DNA of 64,000 bases, taken from positions 124,001 through 188,000 of the forward strand of contig CAKVIM010000002.1 of NCBI GenBank assembly GCA_934754775.1, in the 5' to 3' direction. Numbering within the stretch: position 1 is the stretch's first letter; every line of letters begins with the position of its first letter. The DNA is from an uncultured Candidatus Melainabacteria bacterium (lineage in GTDB: Bacteria; Cyanobacteriota; Vampirovibrionia; Gastranaerophilales; Gastranaerophilaceae). The translations under genes and the position numbers were made by a program. This document shows, one piece after another, positions 42,115 through 51,340 of this stretch. The notes under the pieces were generated by a model. That model worked only from the letters and a program-made list of their open reading frames with translations, had not been told where the DNA came from and made no database searches.

Positions 42115-44940
42115 CTATGTGTTGAAAAATTGTTTCAAATATCTTCCGGTATGTGAATTAGAGTTCTTAGCAACCTCACACGGAGTTCCGCACGCAACGA
42201 CTTCACCGCCTGCATTACCGCCTTCAGGTCCAAGATCAATTACATAATCGGCAACCTTAATCAAATCTAAGTTATGCTCAATTATCAAAATCGTATTCCC
42301 GTTATCCGCAAGCTGTTGAATAATTTTAATCAACTTATCCAAATCATGCCAGTGGAGCCCAACAGATGGTTCATCCAACAAATAAAGAGTTTTGCCTGTA
42401 GCACGCTTATTCAATTCTGCTGCAAGTTTAATTCTTTGAGCTTCACCACCTGACAAAGTTGTCGCACTCTGTCCAAGTTTAATATAGTCTAAACCGACAT
42501 CATTCAAGGTTTTTAGCTTGTTTGCAATCTGAGGAATATTCTCAAAGAATTCATAAGCTTCTTTGACACTCATTTCTAAAACATCAGATATGGTTTTACC
42601 TTTGTACTTAACTTCAAGAGTCTCATTATTATAGCGTTTTCCCTTGCAGACATCACATTTAACGTAAACATCAGACAAGAAATTCATCTCAATTTTCAAA
42701 ACGCCATCACCGGAGCAAGCTTCGCATCTTCCGCCCTTAACATTAAAACTAAATCTTCCGGGTTTATAACCACGCATTTTTGCTTCATTTGTTTTAGCAT
42801 AAAGCTCTCTTATAGGCGTAAATACATCTGTATAAGTTGCAGGGTTAGAACGTGGAGTTCTGCCAATCGGAGACTGGTCAATATCAATAATCTTATCTAG
42901 GTTTTCAAACCCGAGAATTTCATCTACCCCTTGCGGTTTCGGTTTATTCTTTCTAAGTTTATGCACCGCATATTCATATATCAAATCCTGCATCAAAGTT
43001 GATTTACCTGAACCTGAAACACCGGTTAACACAACAATTTTACCCAGCGGAATGTCAATATCAATATTCTTAAGATTATTTTTAAATGCATTTCTTATCT
43101 GCAAGAATTGCCCATTTCCTTCCCTAATTTTTTCAGGTATAGGAATCTTATACTCACCGCTCAAATACTTACCGGTAATAGAGTCCGGAGCATTAATTAT
43201 ATCCTCAACGCTTCCTTGAGCAATAACTTCGCCGCCAAAAACACCCGCCTTAGGTCCGATATCCACGACATAGTCTGCATTTCTAATTGTATCCTCATCG
43301 TGTTCGACCACAATAAGCGAATTACCCATATTACGAAGCTTTATCAAGGTTTTAATCAATCTGTCGTTATCACGCTGGTGCAAACCGATTGACGGTTCAT
43401 CAAGCACATACAAAACCCCTGAAAGTCCGCTTCCGATTTGAGTCGCAAGACGAATTCTCTGAGCTTCACCACCGGAAAGTGTTCCAGAGGTGCGGGCAAG
43501 GTTCAAATAGCTCAAACCGACGTCACAAAGGAATTTCAGTCTTGCCCGCACCTCGTCCAAGATTTGCTTACCGATTTTCATCTGGAAATCGGTCAATGTC
43601 AAATACAGCTCGCTCACGAATTCATAAGCTTTATCAATCGGCATTAAGCAAAAATCATAAATATTCTTTCCGTTAATTCTAACGGCAAGCGGGAATGGCT
43701 TAAGTCTTGCACCACCGCATTTTTCGCATGGTGTCGTAACCATATATTTTTCAATTTCCGTTTTCCAGTATTCACTATCGACATTATAGTGTTTCATCAA
43801 AAACGGAATAACACCGATAAATCGTTGCAACGTAGTTCTGTAGCGTTTTGAACCGAATTCTCGAATTCGCATCGGAATTCTCTCATCAGAACCATATAAT
43901 ATTATTTTTTGGTGTTCTTCCGGCAAATCCTTGAACGGAATATCAAAATCAATATTATATTCTGCCCTAATTGCCGCCAAAACATCATCGTAATAACCCG
44001 TAGAAGACTTGCTCCACGGATAAATTGCACCTTCTTTTATACTCTTATTTTTATCAGGCACGACCAAATCAGGGTCAATCTGGAAATCAACACCAATACC
44101 GCCACACTTATCGCAAGCTCCGTATGGTGCGTTAAACGAGAATATTCTTGGAGTGAGTTCCTCAAAACTCAAATTGCAATCAGGGCAAGCAAGTTTTTCG
44201 CTATAAATAATTTCTTCTCCACCCACAACATCAATCGTTGCAACTCCATCAGCTTTCTTTAGAGCAATCTGAACACTGTCTGCAATTCTTGACTTTGCTT
44301 CCGGTTTCACTACCACACGGTCAATCACGACAGATATCGTATGAGATTTTGTCTTAGCAAGTTTTATCTCATCCTCATCAAGGTTATAAATCTCGCCATC
44401 AACTTTTACACGGACAAAACCCTCTTGTCTTAATTCTTCAAAAAGTGATTGATACTCGCCTTTTTTACCTTTTACAATCGGAGCTAGAATTTGGATTTTT
44501 GTTCCGGTTTCTAAATTTAAAATACTGTTAACAATTTCATCAATCGTTTGCGGTTTAATCGGCTTTCCGCATTTTGGACAATACGGCGTACCAATTCTTG
44601 CATACAAAAGACGCAAATAATCATAAATCTCAGTAACAGTACCCACAGTTGAGCGAGGGTTGTTACTCGTCGATTTTTGGTCAATAGAGATTGCAGGAGT
44701 AAGCCCGTCAATATAATCAACATCCGGTTTATCCATTTGTCCTAAAAATTGTCGTGCATAAGTTGAAAGACTCTCAATGTAGCGTCTTTGACCTTCTGCA
44801 AAAATTGTATCAAACGCAAGCGAACTTTTACCTGACCCAGAAACTCCGGTAAAAACAACTAATTCATTTTTAGGAATTTCCAAAGACACATTCTTTAAAT
44901 TATGTTCTCTCGCACCCTTAATCGTAATTTTATCTGTCAT
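42115..44940 (-). CDS. uvrA: Excinuclease ABC subunit A
   Basis: UvrA is the damage-sensing ATPase of nucleotide excision repair. Both ABC halves are complete, with Walker A GVSGSGKSSLAFD (about 32-44) and GVSGSGKSTLMQD (about 640), and signature motifs LSGGEAQRIRLA and LSGGEAQRIKLA. Zinc-binding CPKCGKP and CxxC pairs (CPDCN, CDKCG, CEACSGDG, CDVCKG) are present. The 941 residues are usual. The gene is divergent from the nucleotidyltransferase at 45077. No Shine-Dalgarno is seen. Confidence 0.97.
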   Translation of the reverse strand: MTDKITIKGAREHNLKNVSLEIPKNELVVFTGVSGSGKSSLAFDTIFAEGQRRYIESLSTYARQFLGQMDKPDVDYIDGLTPAISIDQKSTSNNPRSTVGTVTEIYDYLRLLYARIGTPYCPKCGKPIKPQTIDEIVNSILNLETGTKIQILAPIVKGKKGEYQSLFEELRQEGFVRVKVDGEIYNLDEDEIKLAKTKSHTISVVIDRVVVKPEAKSRIADSVQIALKKADGVATIDVVGGEEIIYSEKLACPDCNLSFEELTPRIFSFNAPYGACDKCGGIGVDFQIDPDLVVPDKNKSIKEGAIYPWSKSSTGYYDDVLAAIRAEYNIDFDIPFKDLPEEHQKIILYGSDERIPMRIREFGSKRYRTTLQRFIGVIPFLMKHYNVDSEYWKTEIEKYMVTTPCEKCGGARLKPFPLAVRINGKNIYDFCLMPIDKAYEFVSELYLTLTDFQMKIGKQILDEVRARLKFLCDVGLSYLNLARTSGTLSGGEAQRIRLATQIGSGLSGVLYVLDEPSIGLHQRDNDRLIKTLIKLRNMGNSLIVVEHDEDTIRNADYVVDIGPKAGVFGGEVIAQGSVEDIINAPDSITGKYLSGEYKIPIPEKIREGNGQFLQIRNAFKNNLKNIDIDIPLGKIVVLTGVSGSGKSTLMQDLIYEYAVHKLRKNKPKPQGVDEILGFENLDKIIDIDQSPIGRTPRSNPATYTDVFTPIRELYAKTNEAKMRGYKPGRFSFNVKGGRCEACSGDGVLKIEMNFLSDVYVKCDVCKGKRYNNETLEVKYKGKTISDVLEMSVKEAYEFFENIPQIANKLKTLNDVGLDYIKLGQSATTLSGGEAQRIKLAAELNKRATGKTLYLLDEPSVGLHWHDLDKLIKIIQQLADNGNTILIIEHNLDLIKVADYVIDLGPEGGNAGGEVVACGTPCEVAKNSNSHTGRYLKQFFNT

Positions 44941-44946
44941 ACCAAA

Positions 44947-44952
44947 ATTATA
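44947..44952 (-). promoter_or_regulatory. -10 predicting a leaderless uvrA transcript
   Basis: On the minus strand TATAAT, six bases, ATG at 44940. No clear -35 at 17 bases (TTTTTC). Confidence 0.5.
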
Positions 44953-44999
44953 GCATTAACATTAATTTAGAAAAAAGGCAAAAATTTTATTGCAAAAAC

Positions 45000-45050
45000 C
45001 ACATGTGCGTAATAAGATAAAAACGTAAGTTAATAATATTACATGTGTGT
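45000..45050. promoter_or_regulatory. Paired ACATGTG boxes in the uvrA divergent spacer
   Basis: ACATGTGCGT at 45001 and ACATGTGTGT at 45041 are the same to nine of ten bases and exactly 40 bases apart, about four helical turns. The first is the centre of the palindrome CACATGTG. It could be an operator for a dimeric factor. It does not look like a known LexA box. Confidence 0.35.
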
Positions 45051-45076
45051 GTTTTATTTTAGAAAGGAATATTCCA

Positions 45077-46261
45077 ATGAACATTCAAGGAATTTGTGCT
45101 GGGCAAAATTGTCCTCCGCAAACTAATTTCAAGGCAAGCTATGTAACCTTGTCACAAAAAAATTTGGGAGAAAAAATTGCAAAAAATGTAGTTGAGAAAT
45201 TTAACCGCAACATTCTTCCGGAAATTAAAACTTCAAGCCAAAAAGAAGCAGAAGAAGTTATTAAAAAAACAGGTGCAGGCCCCGTAATACAAAAGGCAGA
45301 AGATTATCAAAACAAGATAAACTTTTTCACTTTAGCAGCAGGTTCAGGAAGTCGTTTTAGAGAACTCGCTCAAACTGTCGGTGATTACAACAAAATCAGC
45401 CTGCCGTTTAAAGTCAATAAAGACAGCGATATTCACATGCTGGATTTTGCGATGACAATGGGAAAATATTTTATTGAAAATTCCGGAGTTAAAACAATCG
45501 TTGCATCTAAGCCATCAGGGTCTTTTGGCGACATTGTTGCTCACTATATGAACAACCCGATTAAAGACACAATTATTTGCTGCGGCGATAATGTATTTGG
45601 TGACAAGTCATCTAAGTTATTAGAGTTCTTTACTCGTGTTATCAACAATCCTAAAAAACACGCAGCACTTATTGGTGTAGGCAGAACTCCGCAAGAAGTT
45701 GCAAACCGTTTTGGCGTTTTGGAATGCGAAGGTAAAGCCGGAGCTACCGAGCTTAAATTAAAAGGTTTTAGTGAAAAACCGCCAATCGAAGAAGCAGAAA
45801 AACTCGCAATCGGGGGCAAAAATATTGCGAACACAGGTTTGTTCTACCTTAGCAAAGAAGCAATTACAAACCTTATGAGCGAAATCAAAAACGGCGTAAA
45901 CAACATTAAGAAAAATGATGCAGAACCGTACGATTTTGCTAACGCAGTAAAATACGTTCACAAAATGCTTCCGGAATGGTTCGGAATAGCATCTCACGAA
46001 GGAGCTGATGTTAAGGTTGTAAAAAAATGGGAAGATGTTGGCGAACCGGAAGCTTTATACAGCTTCGCAAACGAAGTTAAACAAGGAACATTCCTGAAAA
46101 ACTTCCCTGAAAAAATGAGCAAAGAAATTCAAAATTCTTTCAAAGACAGAATCCATTTGGAAGGTGAAAATCCACACATCGTTTTCACTGAAAACGTGAA
46201 TGTTACACCTGAACAAGTAAAACAAGCTAAAGTGATTGACGGGGTTCATATTGTAGTATAG
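45077..46261 (+). CDS. Sugar-phosphate nucleotidyltransferase with F-K leader
   Basis: The GT-A-type fold of NTP-sugar pyrophosphorylases is visible. The signature LAAGSGSRFRELAQTVGDYN (about 85-104) stands for the usual LAAGxGTR...PK, and DTIICCGDNVFGD holds the metal-binding Asp. The first 80 residues are an extra N-terminal part that starts MNIQGICAGQNCPPQTNFKASY in two pieces, the leader type seen in unrelated proteins. I start at ATG 45077 with AAAGGAA upstream; an ATG at 45047 has none. The sugar is unknown. Confidence 0.75.
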   Translation: MNIQGICAGQNCPPQTNFKASYVTLSQKNLGEKIAKNVVEKFNRNILPEIKTSSQKEAEEVIKKTGAGPVIQKAEDYQNKINFFTLAAGSGSRFRELAQTVGDYNKISLPFKVNKDSDIHMLDFAMTMGKYFIENSGVKTIVASKPSGSFGDIVAHYMNNPIKDTIICCGDNVFGDKSSKLLEFFTRVINNPKKHAALIGVGRTPQEVANRFGVLECEGKAGATELKLKGFSEKPPIEEAEKLAIGGKNIANTGLFYLSKEAITNLMSEIKNGVNNIKKNDAEPYDFANAVKYVHKMLPEWFGIASHEGADVKVVKKWEDVGEPEALYSFANEVKQGTFLKNFPEKMSKEIQNSFKDRIHLEGENPHIVFTENVNVTPEQVKQAKVIDGVHIVV

Positions 46262-46287
46262 AGCTGCTGTCTGTAATAGTTAAAAAT

Positions 46288-46317
46288 CAAGCCGTGCATT
46301 GAAACATGTGCGGCTTG
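46288..46317 (+). terminator. Terminator after the nucleotidyltransferase
   Basis: A 12-bp stem with two imperfect pairs (CAAGCCGTGCAT) followed by TTTTTTAT, 27 bases after the stop. Confidence 0.75.
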
Positions 46318-46321
46318 TTTT

Positions 46322-46347
46322 TTATATAGACCATATGGTCTATATAA
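46322..46347. promoter_or_regulatory. 26-bp perfect palindrome upstream of the flagellar operon
   Basis: The perfect palindrome is centred on ATAT, with half site TATATAGACCAT starting at 46323. It lies 132 bases before the transglycosylase gene that opens the flagellar operon and just after the previous terminator. A dimeric regulator site is plausible. Confidence 0.5.
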
Positions 46348-46478
46348 GTCCCCAAATTATAATCCTTAGATTGATGTTGCTTCCAATTAAATATATTACA
46401 CTTTTATTGGGAGATAATATCCTGCAATTGTAGATAAAAAGACTTGGGTAAGTAGAAAAAGCGAGAGAGGTTAGTAAG

Positions 46479-47045
46479 ATGAATCTTACGAGCTTAGATA
46501 TGACATTACAGCGTATAAATATGATTGAAAACCAGTTTCAATCACTAATGTCTTATGGCGTAAAACCTGACGAAGATTTTCAAAAAATCCTCGATACTTC
46601 TATAGCAAACCAGTCAAACCCTACAGATACATCACGCAGCGAAATCAACGAATTAATCGAAAAATACGCAGAGAAAAACGGCCTTGATTCAGATTTCGTA
46701 AAAGCTGTAATCAAGCAAGAATCAGGATTTAATCCACAAGCGACTTCAAGCTGCGGAGCTATGGGACTTATGCAATTGATGCCGGGAACAGCTCAAGGTT
46801 TAGGCGTTACAAATGCTTATGACGCAGAACAAAACATTATGGGCGGAACAAAGTACTTAAAAGGACTTATGGACAGATTTGATAACAACAAATCTTTAGC
46901 TCTGGCGGCTTATAACGCTGGGCCAAACGCAGTTAAAAAATACGGCGGAATTCCACCTTATATGGAAACTCAAAACTACGTCAAGAGTGTTCTTAGCAAT
47001 TACGACAAAATGAAGGGAGCAGGGATAAATGGAGGTAGAAACTAA
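46479..47045 (+). CDS. SLT lytic transglycosylase of the flagellar operon
   Basis: The C-terminal lysozyme-like domain (about 65-180) has the catalytic Glu in IKQESGFNP, then GAMGLMQLMPGTA and ALAAYNAGPNAV, as in SLT family 1. The first 60 residues (MNLTSLDMTLQRINMIENQF) are helical and hydrophilic and are not a signal peptide. The enzyme probably opens peptidoglycan for the rod, and may be exported by the flagellar type III system. It overlaps flgF by one base (TAATG). Confidence 0.9.
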   Translation: MNLTSLDMTLQRINMIENQFQSLMSYGVKPDEDFQKILDTSIANQSNPTDTSRSEINELIEKYAEKNGLDSDFVKAVIKQESGFNPQATSSCGAMGLMQLMPGTAQGLGVTNAYDAEQNIMGGTKYLKGLMDRFDNNKSLALAAYNAGPNAVKKYGGIPPYMETQNYVKSVLSNYDKMKGAGINGGRN

Positions 47046-47872
47046 TGCTAGTTAGAAGTTTTGAATCAGCTGCCAACGGTATGCTTGCTCTTATGGATAT
47101 GAACGATAACACTGCAAACAACCTTGCAAACGTTAACACAGTGGGTTACAAAAAAGGTGCTTTACGTTTCAAAGATGTTATGCAATCTGCGGTTTATTCT
47201 CAAGAAGGTTCTATTCTTAGAAATGACACCAGCAGATATTTAGGCACAGTAAGCTGTGGAAGCCAAAGCATGCAATATACACACGATTTTTCACAAGGGC
47301 CTTTGACAAAAACTGCAAACCCTTATGATGTAGCAATCGAAGGTGACGGCTTCTTCAAAATTCAAGATGACAACGGTAATGTGTCATACACACGTAACGG
47401 TTCTTTCGTTGTAGACAGAGGCTATTGGCTAAAAACAAAACAGGGCGAATATGTTTTGGACATCAACAACAGAAGAATCAGAATGCTTCCTGAAGATATG
47501 GAAGATGAAACAGTTTTCAGAGATAGAAAAGATATCGTTATTGCCGAAAACGGTAACATCGAAATCAATTCTTACAACCAAAAAATTCCGCTTCAAACAA
47601 TTGGGGTGTGGGATTTTTCAGACAAAGACGATTTGTTTGAGGTTGGCGACGCAAAATTTATTCCAAGAGATACATTAAATAATCCGGAATTGCGTTCTGA
47701 AAAATTCACGGTACAACAAGGGATGTTAGAACTTTCTAACTCAAATGTAATTAAGGAAATGATTAACACGATTAACACGACCAGAAATTACGAAAGTTTA
47801 ACAAAACTTGTAAGCACAAACAGCGACATGCTAACTACGGCGGTTTCGGTGGGAAGGATTAGAACGGCGTAG
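47045..47872 (+). CDS. flgF: Flagellar basal-body rod protein FlgF
   Basis: This proximal rod protein has the N-terminal rod motif ANGMLALMDMNDNTANNLANVN (in part) with VGYKKGALRF, and the C-terminal NVIKEMINTINTTRNYESLTK. Its position before flgG and 275-residue length fit FlgF, though FlgF and FlgG are hard to tell apart. It contains a cysteine (VSCGSQSM), unusual for an axial protein. It is translationally coupled to the transglycosylase. Confidence 0.88.
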   Translation: MLVRSFESAANGMLALMDMNDNTANNLANVNTVGYKKGALRFKDVMQSAVYSQEGSILRNDTSRYLGTVSCGSQSMQYTHDFSQGPLTKTANPYDVAIEGDGFFKIQDDNGNVSYTRNGSFVVDRGYWLKTKQGEYVLDINNRRIRMLPEDMEDETVFRDRKDIVIAENGNIEINSYNQKIPLQTIGVWDFSDKDDLFEVGDAKFIPRDTLNNPELRSEKFTVQQGMLELSNSNVIKEMINTINTTRNYESLTKLVSTNSDMLTTAVSVGRIRTA

Positions 47873-47941
47873 TTGGTAGATAGGTAGTTGACTTAGAATG
47901 GAAAAGATAAACAAAGCCAGACTTGAAAAGAGGACAAAATA

Positions 47942-48727
47942 ATGTTAAGAGCACTAACAACAGCAGCAACAGGTATGATAGCACAACAGAATTACCTTGA
48001 CGTTATCGCAAACAACGTAGCGAACGTTAACACTACTGCGTTCAAACAATCTCGTATTGAGTTTCAAGACTTGTTATCACAAGCCGTTAGAACTCCGGGG
48101 GCATTGATGAACCAAGGTACTTATCAACCTGTTGGTATCGAAATCGGATTAGGTGTTAAAACAGCTGCTACAACTCGTGTTTTCACTCAAGGTGTTGCAA
48201 TTTCTACAGGTCGTCAACTTGATATAGAAATCGAAGGTGAAGGTTTCTTGCAAGTTATGAAAGAAGACGGCTCTTTAGCATACACACGTGACGGTTGTTT
48301 GCAAGTTGACTCACTCGGTCAATTATGTACAAACGACGGTTTGTTAATTCAACCATCTGTTTCAATCCCACGTGATGCAACAGAAATCACGATTACACAA
48401 GACGGTAACATTTCTGTAACACTTCCGGGGCAAACACAACAGTCAATTGTTGGTTCTCTTCAATTGGTTAAGTTCCAGAACCCTTCCGGTTTGCTATCTA
48501 TCGGACACAATTTGTACAAGGAAACACAAGCATCAGGTAATCCGGTACAGGATACTCCGGGACAAAACGGTTTAGGTTTAATTCAACAATGTATGTTGGA
48601 AGGTTCAAACGTTCAAATCGTAGACGAACTCGTAGGTTTGATTAAGGCAGAAAGAGCTTTCGAATCTAACTCAAAAATAATCAACGCATCAAGCAATATC
48701 TTGCAGTTGACTAATCAGATGAGCTAA
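47942..48727 (+). CDS. flgG: Flagellar distal rod protein FlgG
   Basis: FlgG forms the distal rod. The N-terminus MLRALTTAATGMIAQQNYLD with VIANNVANVNTTAFKQSR and the C-terminus VDELVGLIKAERAFESNSK are typical. The 261 residues are the usual length. Four cysteines occur (for example DGCLQVDSLGQLC and QQCML), unusual for a secreted axial protein. AGAGGA precedes the ATG. A palindromic element follows before flgA. Confidence 0.96.
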   Translation: MLRALTTAATGMIAQQNYLDVIANNVANVNTTAFKQSRIEFQDLLSQAVRTPGALMNQGTYQPVGIEIGLGVKTAATTRVFTQGVAISTGRQLDIEIEGEGFLQVMKEDGSLAYTRDGCLQVDSLGQLCTNDGLLIQPSVSIPRDATEITITQDGNISVTLPGQTQQSIVGSLQLVKFQNPSGLLSIGHNLYKETQASGNPVQDTPGQNGLGLIQQCMLEGSNVQIVDELVGLIKAERAFESNSKIINASSNILQLTNQMS

Positions 48728-48865
48728 CTTTCAATTGAAAATTGAAAGTGGAAAATGGAAAATTATTTTAATTAATGTTTAAAATAAATACGTTCAAAAT
48801 TGAACATTTTCAAAAAATAAAAATTTAATACAATTTTCAACTTTCCATTTTCAATTTTCCATTAA
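48728..48865 (+). repeat. Palindromic element F2 (F1-like core, different arms)
   Basis: Arms of about 33 bases made of GAAAATTGAAAGTGG-type words pair with CCATTTTCAATTTTCC-type words. The core (GTTTAAAATAAATACG, then AAAAATAAAAATTTAATAC) resembles the F1 core. It lies between flgG and flgA. Confidence 0.8.
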
Positions 48866-48881
48866 AAAAGGGTAAGTATAA

Positions 48882-49586
48882 GTGAAAAAATTTGTAGTAA
48901 CAGCATTAATATTAACAATAAGCGGTTTGAGCGTAAATGCTCAAATGATTGCGTCTAGTGACGTTAAAGCTTCTGTTGCTAAAATTTTGGAAACAAACTA
49001 CAGCAAAATGATTAGTGGCGATGTTGAGGTTAAGGTTTCAGCAACTCCATTTGCTCAACTTCAACTCCCAGACGGAAAAGTTTCATATAAGGTTGTCTCA
49101 GGTGGCGATAAAATTATGCCACGTGACATAAAAAGAGTTGATGTTTATGTAAACAATGCGTTTATCAAGACATTAAACTTGCCTGTACAAACAAGTGTTT
49201 ACCAAAACGTTCTTGTTGCAAGCGATACAATCGACAGAGAACAGGCAATTACAAGAGAATGCACAACTGTTAAAAAAGTTGATGTTTCTATGAAAATGGA
49301 TTACGTGCTTCCTGAAAAAATGCTAGCAAAAGAAATGACAACAAAAAAAGCATTTCAAAAGGGAGAAGTGATAGACAAAAGATTTGTAAAAATGCGTCCT
49401 GACGTACAAAGAAACGGCGAAGTCAGAATATTCTTTGTATCAAATGGCGACGTTATGGTTACAATCGACGGAACTGCAATGGCAGACGGTATGACAGGGG
49501 ATTACATTAACGTTGAAAACAAAAATTACAAAAAAGTCTACAACGGTAAGGTAATTGGAGAAAATCGAGTCTTGGTGGCGATTTAG
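48882..49586 (+). CDS. flgA: Flagellar P-ring assembly chaperone FlgA
   Basis: FlgA is a periplasmic SAF-domain protein that helps build the P-ring. A signal peptide (KKFVVTALILTISGLSVNA) is followed by 215 residues. The SAF-like end has LAKEMTTKKAFQKGEVIDK and KMRPDVQRNGEVRIFFVSN. The start is GTG at 48882 with AAAGGG upstream. It is preceded by an F2 element and followed by an F1 element. Confidence 0.88.
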   Translation: MKKFVVTALILTISGLSVNAQMIASSDVKASVAKILETNYSKMISGDVEVKVSATPFAQLQLPDGKVSYKVVSGGDKIMPRDIKRVDVYVNNAFIKTLNLPVQTSVYQNVLVASDTIDREQAITRECTTVKKVDVSMKMDYVLPEKMLAKEMTTKKAFQKGEVIDKRFVKMRPDVQRNGEVRIFFVSNGDVMVTIDGTAMADGMTGDYINVENKNYKKVYNGKVIGENRVLVAI

Positions 49587-49605
49587 CGACAACTCTAAGG
49601 TTTTA

Positions 49606-49727
49606 AAGGGAATAAAGGAATAAGAGATTTTAGAAATATTTTTAATAATACGTTAATTAAACACAATATATAAATGGTAAATTTAAAACCACTTATTCCC
49701 TCATTACCTTATCACCCTATTACCTTC
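49606..49727 (+). repeat. Palindromic element F1, copy D
   Basis: Shortened left arm (AAAGGGAATAAAGGAATAAG) against a right arm of 35 bases. The core GATTTTAGAAATATTTTTAA is typical of the flagellar copies. Between flgA and flgI. Confidence 0.85.
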
Positions 49728-49738
49728 AAAGGAGAATT

Positions 49739-50839
49739 ATGAAAAAAGTTTTAGCAACAATCTTAGCAATATTCATGTTGGCAAGCGTAATGCCGGCTCA
49801 AGCAATCAATGCAAAAGTTCGCATTATGGATTTGACTCACATTAAGGGTGTGCGAGAAAACCAACTTGTCGGATACGGTGTAGTTGTTGGTCTCCCTGGA
49901 ACAGGTGACAACTCTCGTTCAACTCAGATTACTAACAAAATGTTACTTAGAAACCTCGGAACAGTAATCGAGCAAGAAAACTACATCCAAAAAGGTGCAT
50001 CAGCTGCGGTAATAGTTACTGCAACAGTTCCACCGTTTTCTAAAAACGGCGACAAAATCGACGTAACAGTTTCTGCTATGGCTGACTGTAAGAGCTTAGA
50101 AGGCGGTGTGCTTGTTCAAACAATTTTAAAAGCACCTAACGGCGAAGCAGTAGCAGTTGCTCAAGGCCCGCTTTCAGTTGGTGGTATCAACAAAATTGCC
50201 GGCGGTTCATCAGCTAGAACTGCAATCACAACAACAGGTAGAATCCCTGGTGGTGCGATAATCGAACGTGATATCTACACAGAAATCGGTGACGAAAACT
50301 CAATCACACTTTCTATTGACCGTTCTGATTACACACTTGTTTCAAGAATTGCAAAAACAGTTTCTCAAGTAGCACCTGCAAAAGCAATCGACGGAAGCTC
50401 AATAAGAGTTGAAATCCCTGCAAGATTTATGAACGACAGAGTTTCATTCTTATCAATAATCGAAAACTTGGAAGTTGCACCAACAATGGAACCTGCAAAA
50501 GTTGTTGTAAACGAAAGAACAGGAACGGTTGTAATCGGTGCGGACGTAAAACTTCTGCCTGCTGCGGTTGCACACGGAAACATCACCGTAACTGTTTCTA
50601 CAACAAACGATGTTTCACAGCCAAACGGATTTTCAAACGGTGCGACAGTTGGGTTTGAAAACTCTGATATTCAGATAAACAAGGCACCGGGAAGTTTGGT
50701 TACAATGCCTGCTAACAGTAATTTAAATGATTTAGTAAGGGCATTAAATTCAATCGGCGTAGCACCGGTTGACCTAATCTCAATCTTGCAAGCATTGAAA
50801 AAATCAGGAAGCTTGCAAGCGGAGTTGGTTATAATTTAG
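49739..50839 (+). CDS. flgI: Flagellar P-ring protein FlgI
   Basis: The periplasmic ring protein has a signal peptide (LATILAIFMLASVMPAQA), then RIMDLTHIKGVRENQLVGYG and VVGLPGTGDNSRSTQ. The C-terminus LVRALNSIGVAPVDLISILQ is as in the family. The 366 residues are the usual length. Its presence with FlgH shows an outer membrane and peptidoglycan. Coding begins nine bases after a GGAG. Confidence 0.96.
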   Translation: MKKVLATILAIFMLASVMPAQAINAKVRIMDLTHIKGVRENQLVGYGVVVGLPGTGDNSRSTQITNKMLLRNLGTVIEQENYIQKGASAAVIVTATVPPFSKNGDKIDVTVSAMADCKSLEGGVLVQTILKAPNGEAVAVAQGPLSVGGINKIAGGSSARTAITTTGRIPGGAIIERDIYTEIGDENSITLSIDRSDYTLVSRIAKTVSQVAPAKAIDGSSIRVEIPARFMNDRVSFLSIIENLEVAPTMEPAKVVVNERTGTVVIGADVKLLPAAVAHGNITVTVSTTNDVSQPNGFSNGATVGFENSDIQINKAPGSLVTMPANSNLNDLVRALNSIGVAPVDLISILQALKKSGSLQAELVII

Positions 50840-50841
50840 AA

Positions 50842-50978
50842 AAAAGGGAATAGGGCAATAAGGGAATAAGAGGTTTTAGAAATATTTTCAATAAAGATAC
50901 GTAAATTTAACACAATATAAGAATAGTGATATTTAAAATCACTCATTCCCTTATTACCTTATTCCCCTATTACCTTCA
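50842..50978 (+). repeat. Palindromic element F1, copy E
   Basis: Arms AAGGGAATAGGGCAATAAGG and its partner TTCCCTTATTACCTTATTCC. The core contains AGAAATATTTTCAATAAAG. Between flgI and flgJ. Confidence 0.85.
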
Positions 50979-50989
50979 AAGGAGATAAA

Positions 50990-51340
50990 ATGGACTTCTC
51001 AACACCTACAATAGATTTAATAAAAAGCGGACTAAAGAATGCTCAGACTGTAAACGCCGATCAGGTTTTGTATAACAGAATCAAAGAATCAGGCAATAAC
51101 AAAGAGCAATTGAGAAAAGTCGCAACAGAATTCGAAAGTATTTTCATCACAAAAATGCTTTCACAAATGGATAAAACGGTCGACCACGAAAACGGACTGT
51201 TCGGACAAGAACAACACTATGTCGATACCTTTAAACCGATTGTTTATCAACAAATGGGCAGAGATATCGCAAACAATCCGAGAACAAGCTTCGGTTTCGC
51301 AGACCAAATCTACAGACAAATGGAGAAATATGTTAACTAA
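50990..51340 (+). CDS. flgJ: FlgJ N-terminal-type rod-binding protein
   Basis: The 116 residues correspond to the rod-binding domain of FlgJ: KVATEFESIFITKMLSQMDK (about 42-61), then FKPIVYQQMGRDIAN and the C-terminal QIYRQMEKY. The muramidase half of enterobacterial FlgJ is missing. The lytic transglycosylase at 46479 would supply the activity. It starts at AAAGGAG straight after an F1 element. Confidence 0.9.
   Translation: MDFSTPTIDLIKSGLKNAQTVNADQVLYNRIKESGNNKEQLRKVATEFESIFITKMLSQMDKTVDHENGLFGQEQHYVDTFKPIVYQQMGRDIANNPRTSFGFADQIYRQMEKYVN

Noticed and set aside
44941..45076. SOS (LexA) box before uvrA
   Set aside because: No GAAC-N4-GTTC or CTG-type palindrome is present in the spacer. 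Only the ACATGTG pair was seen.
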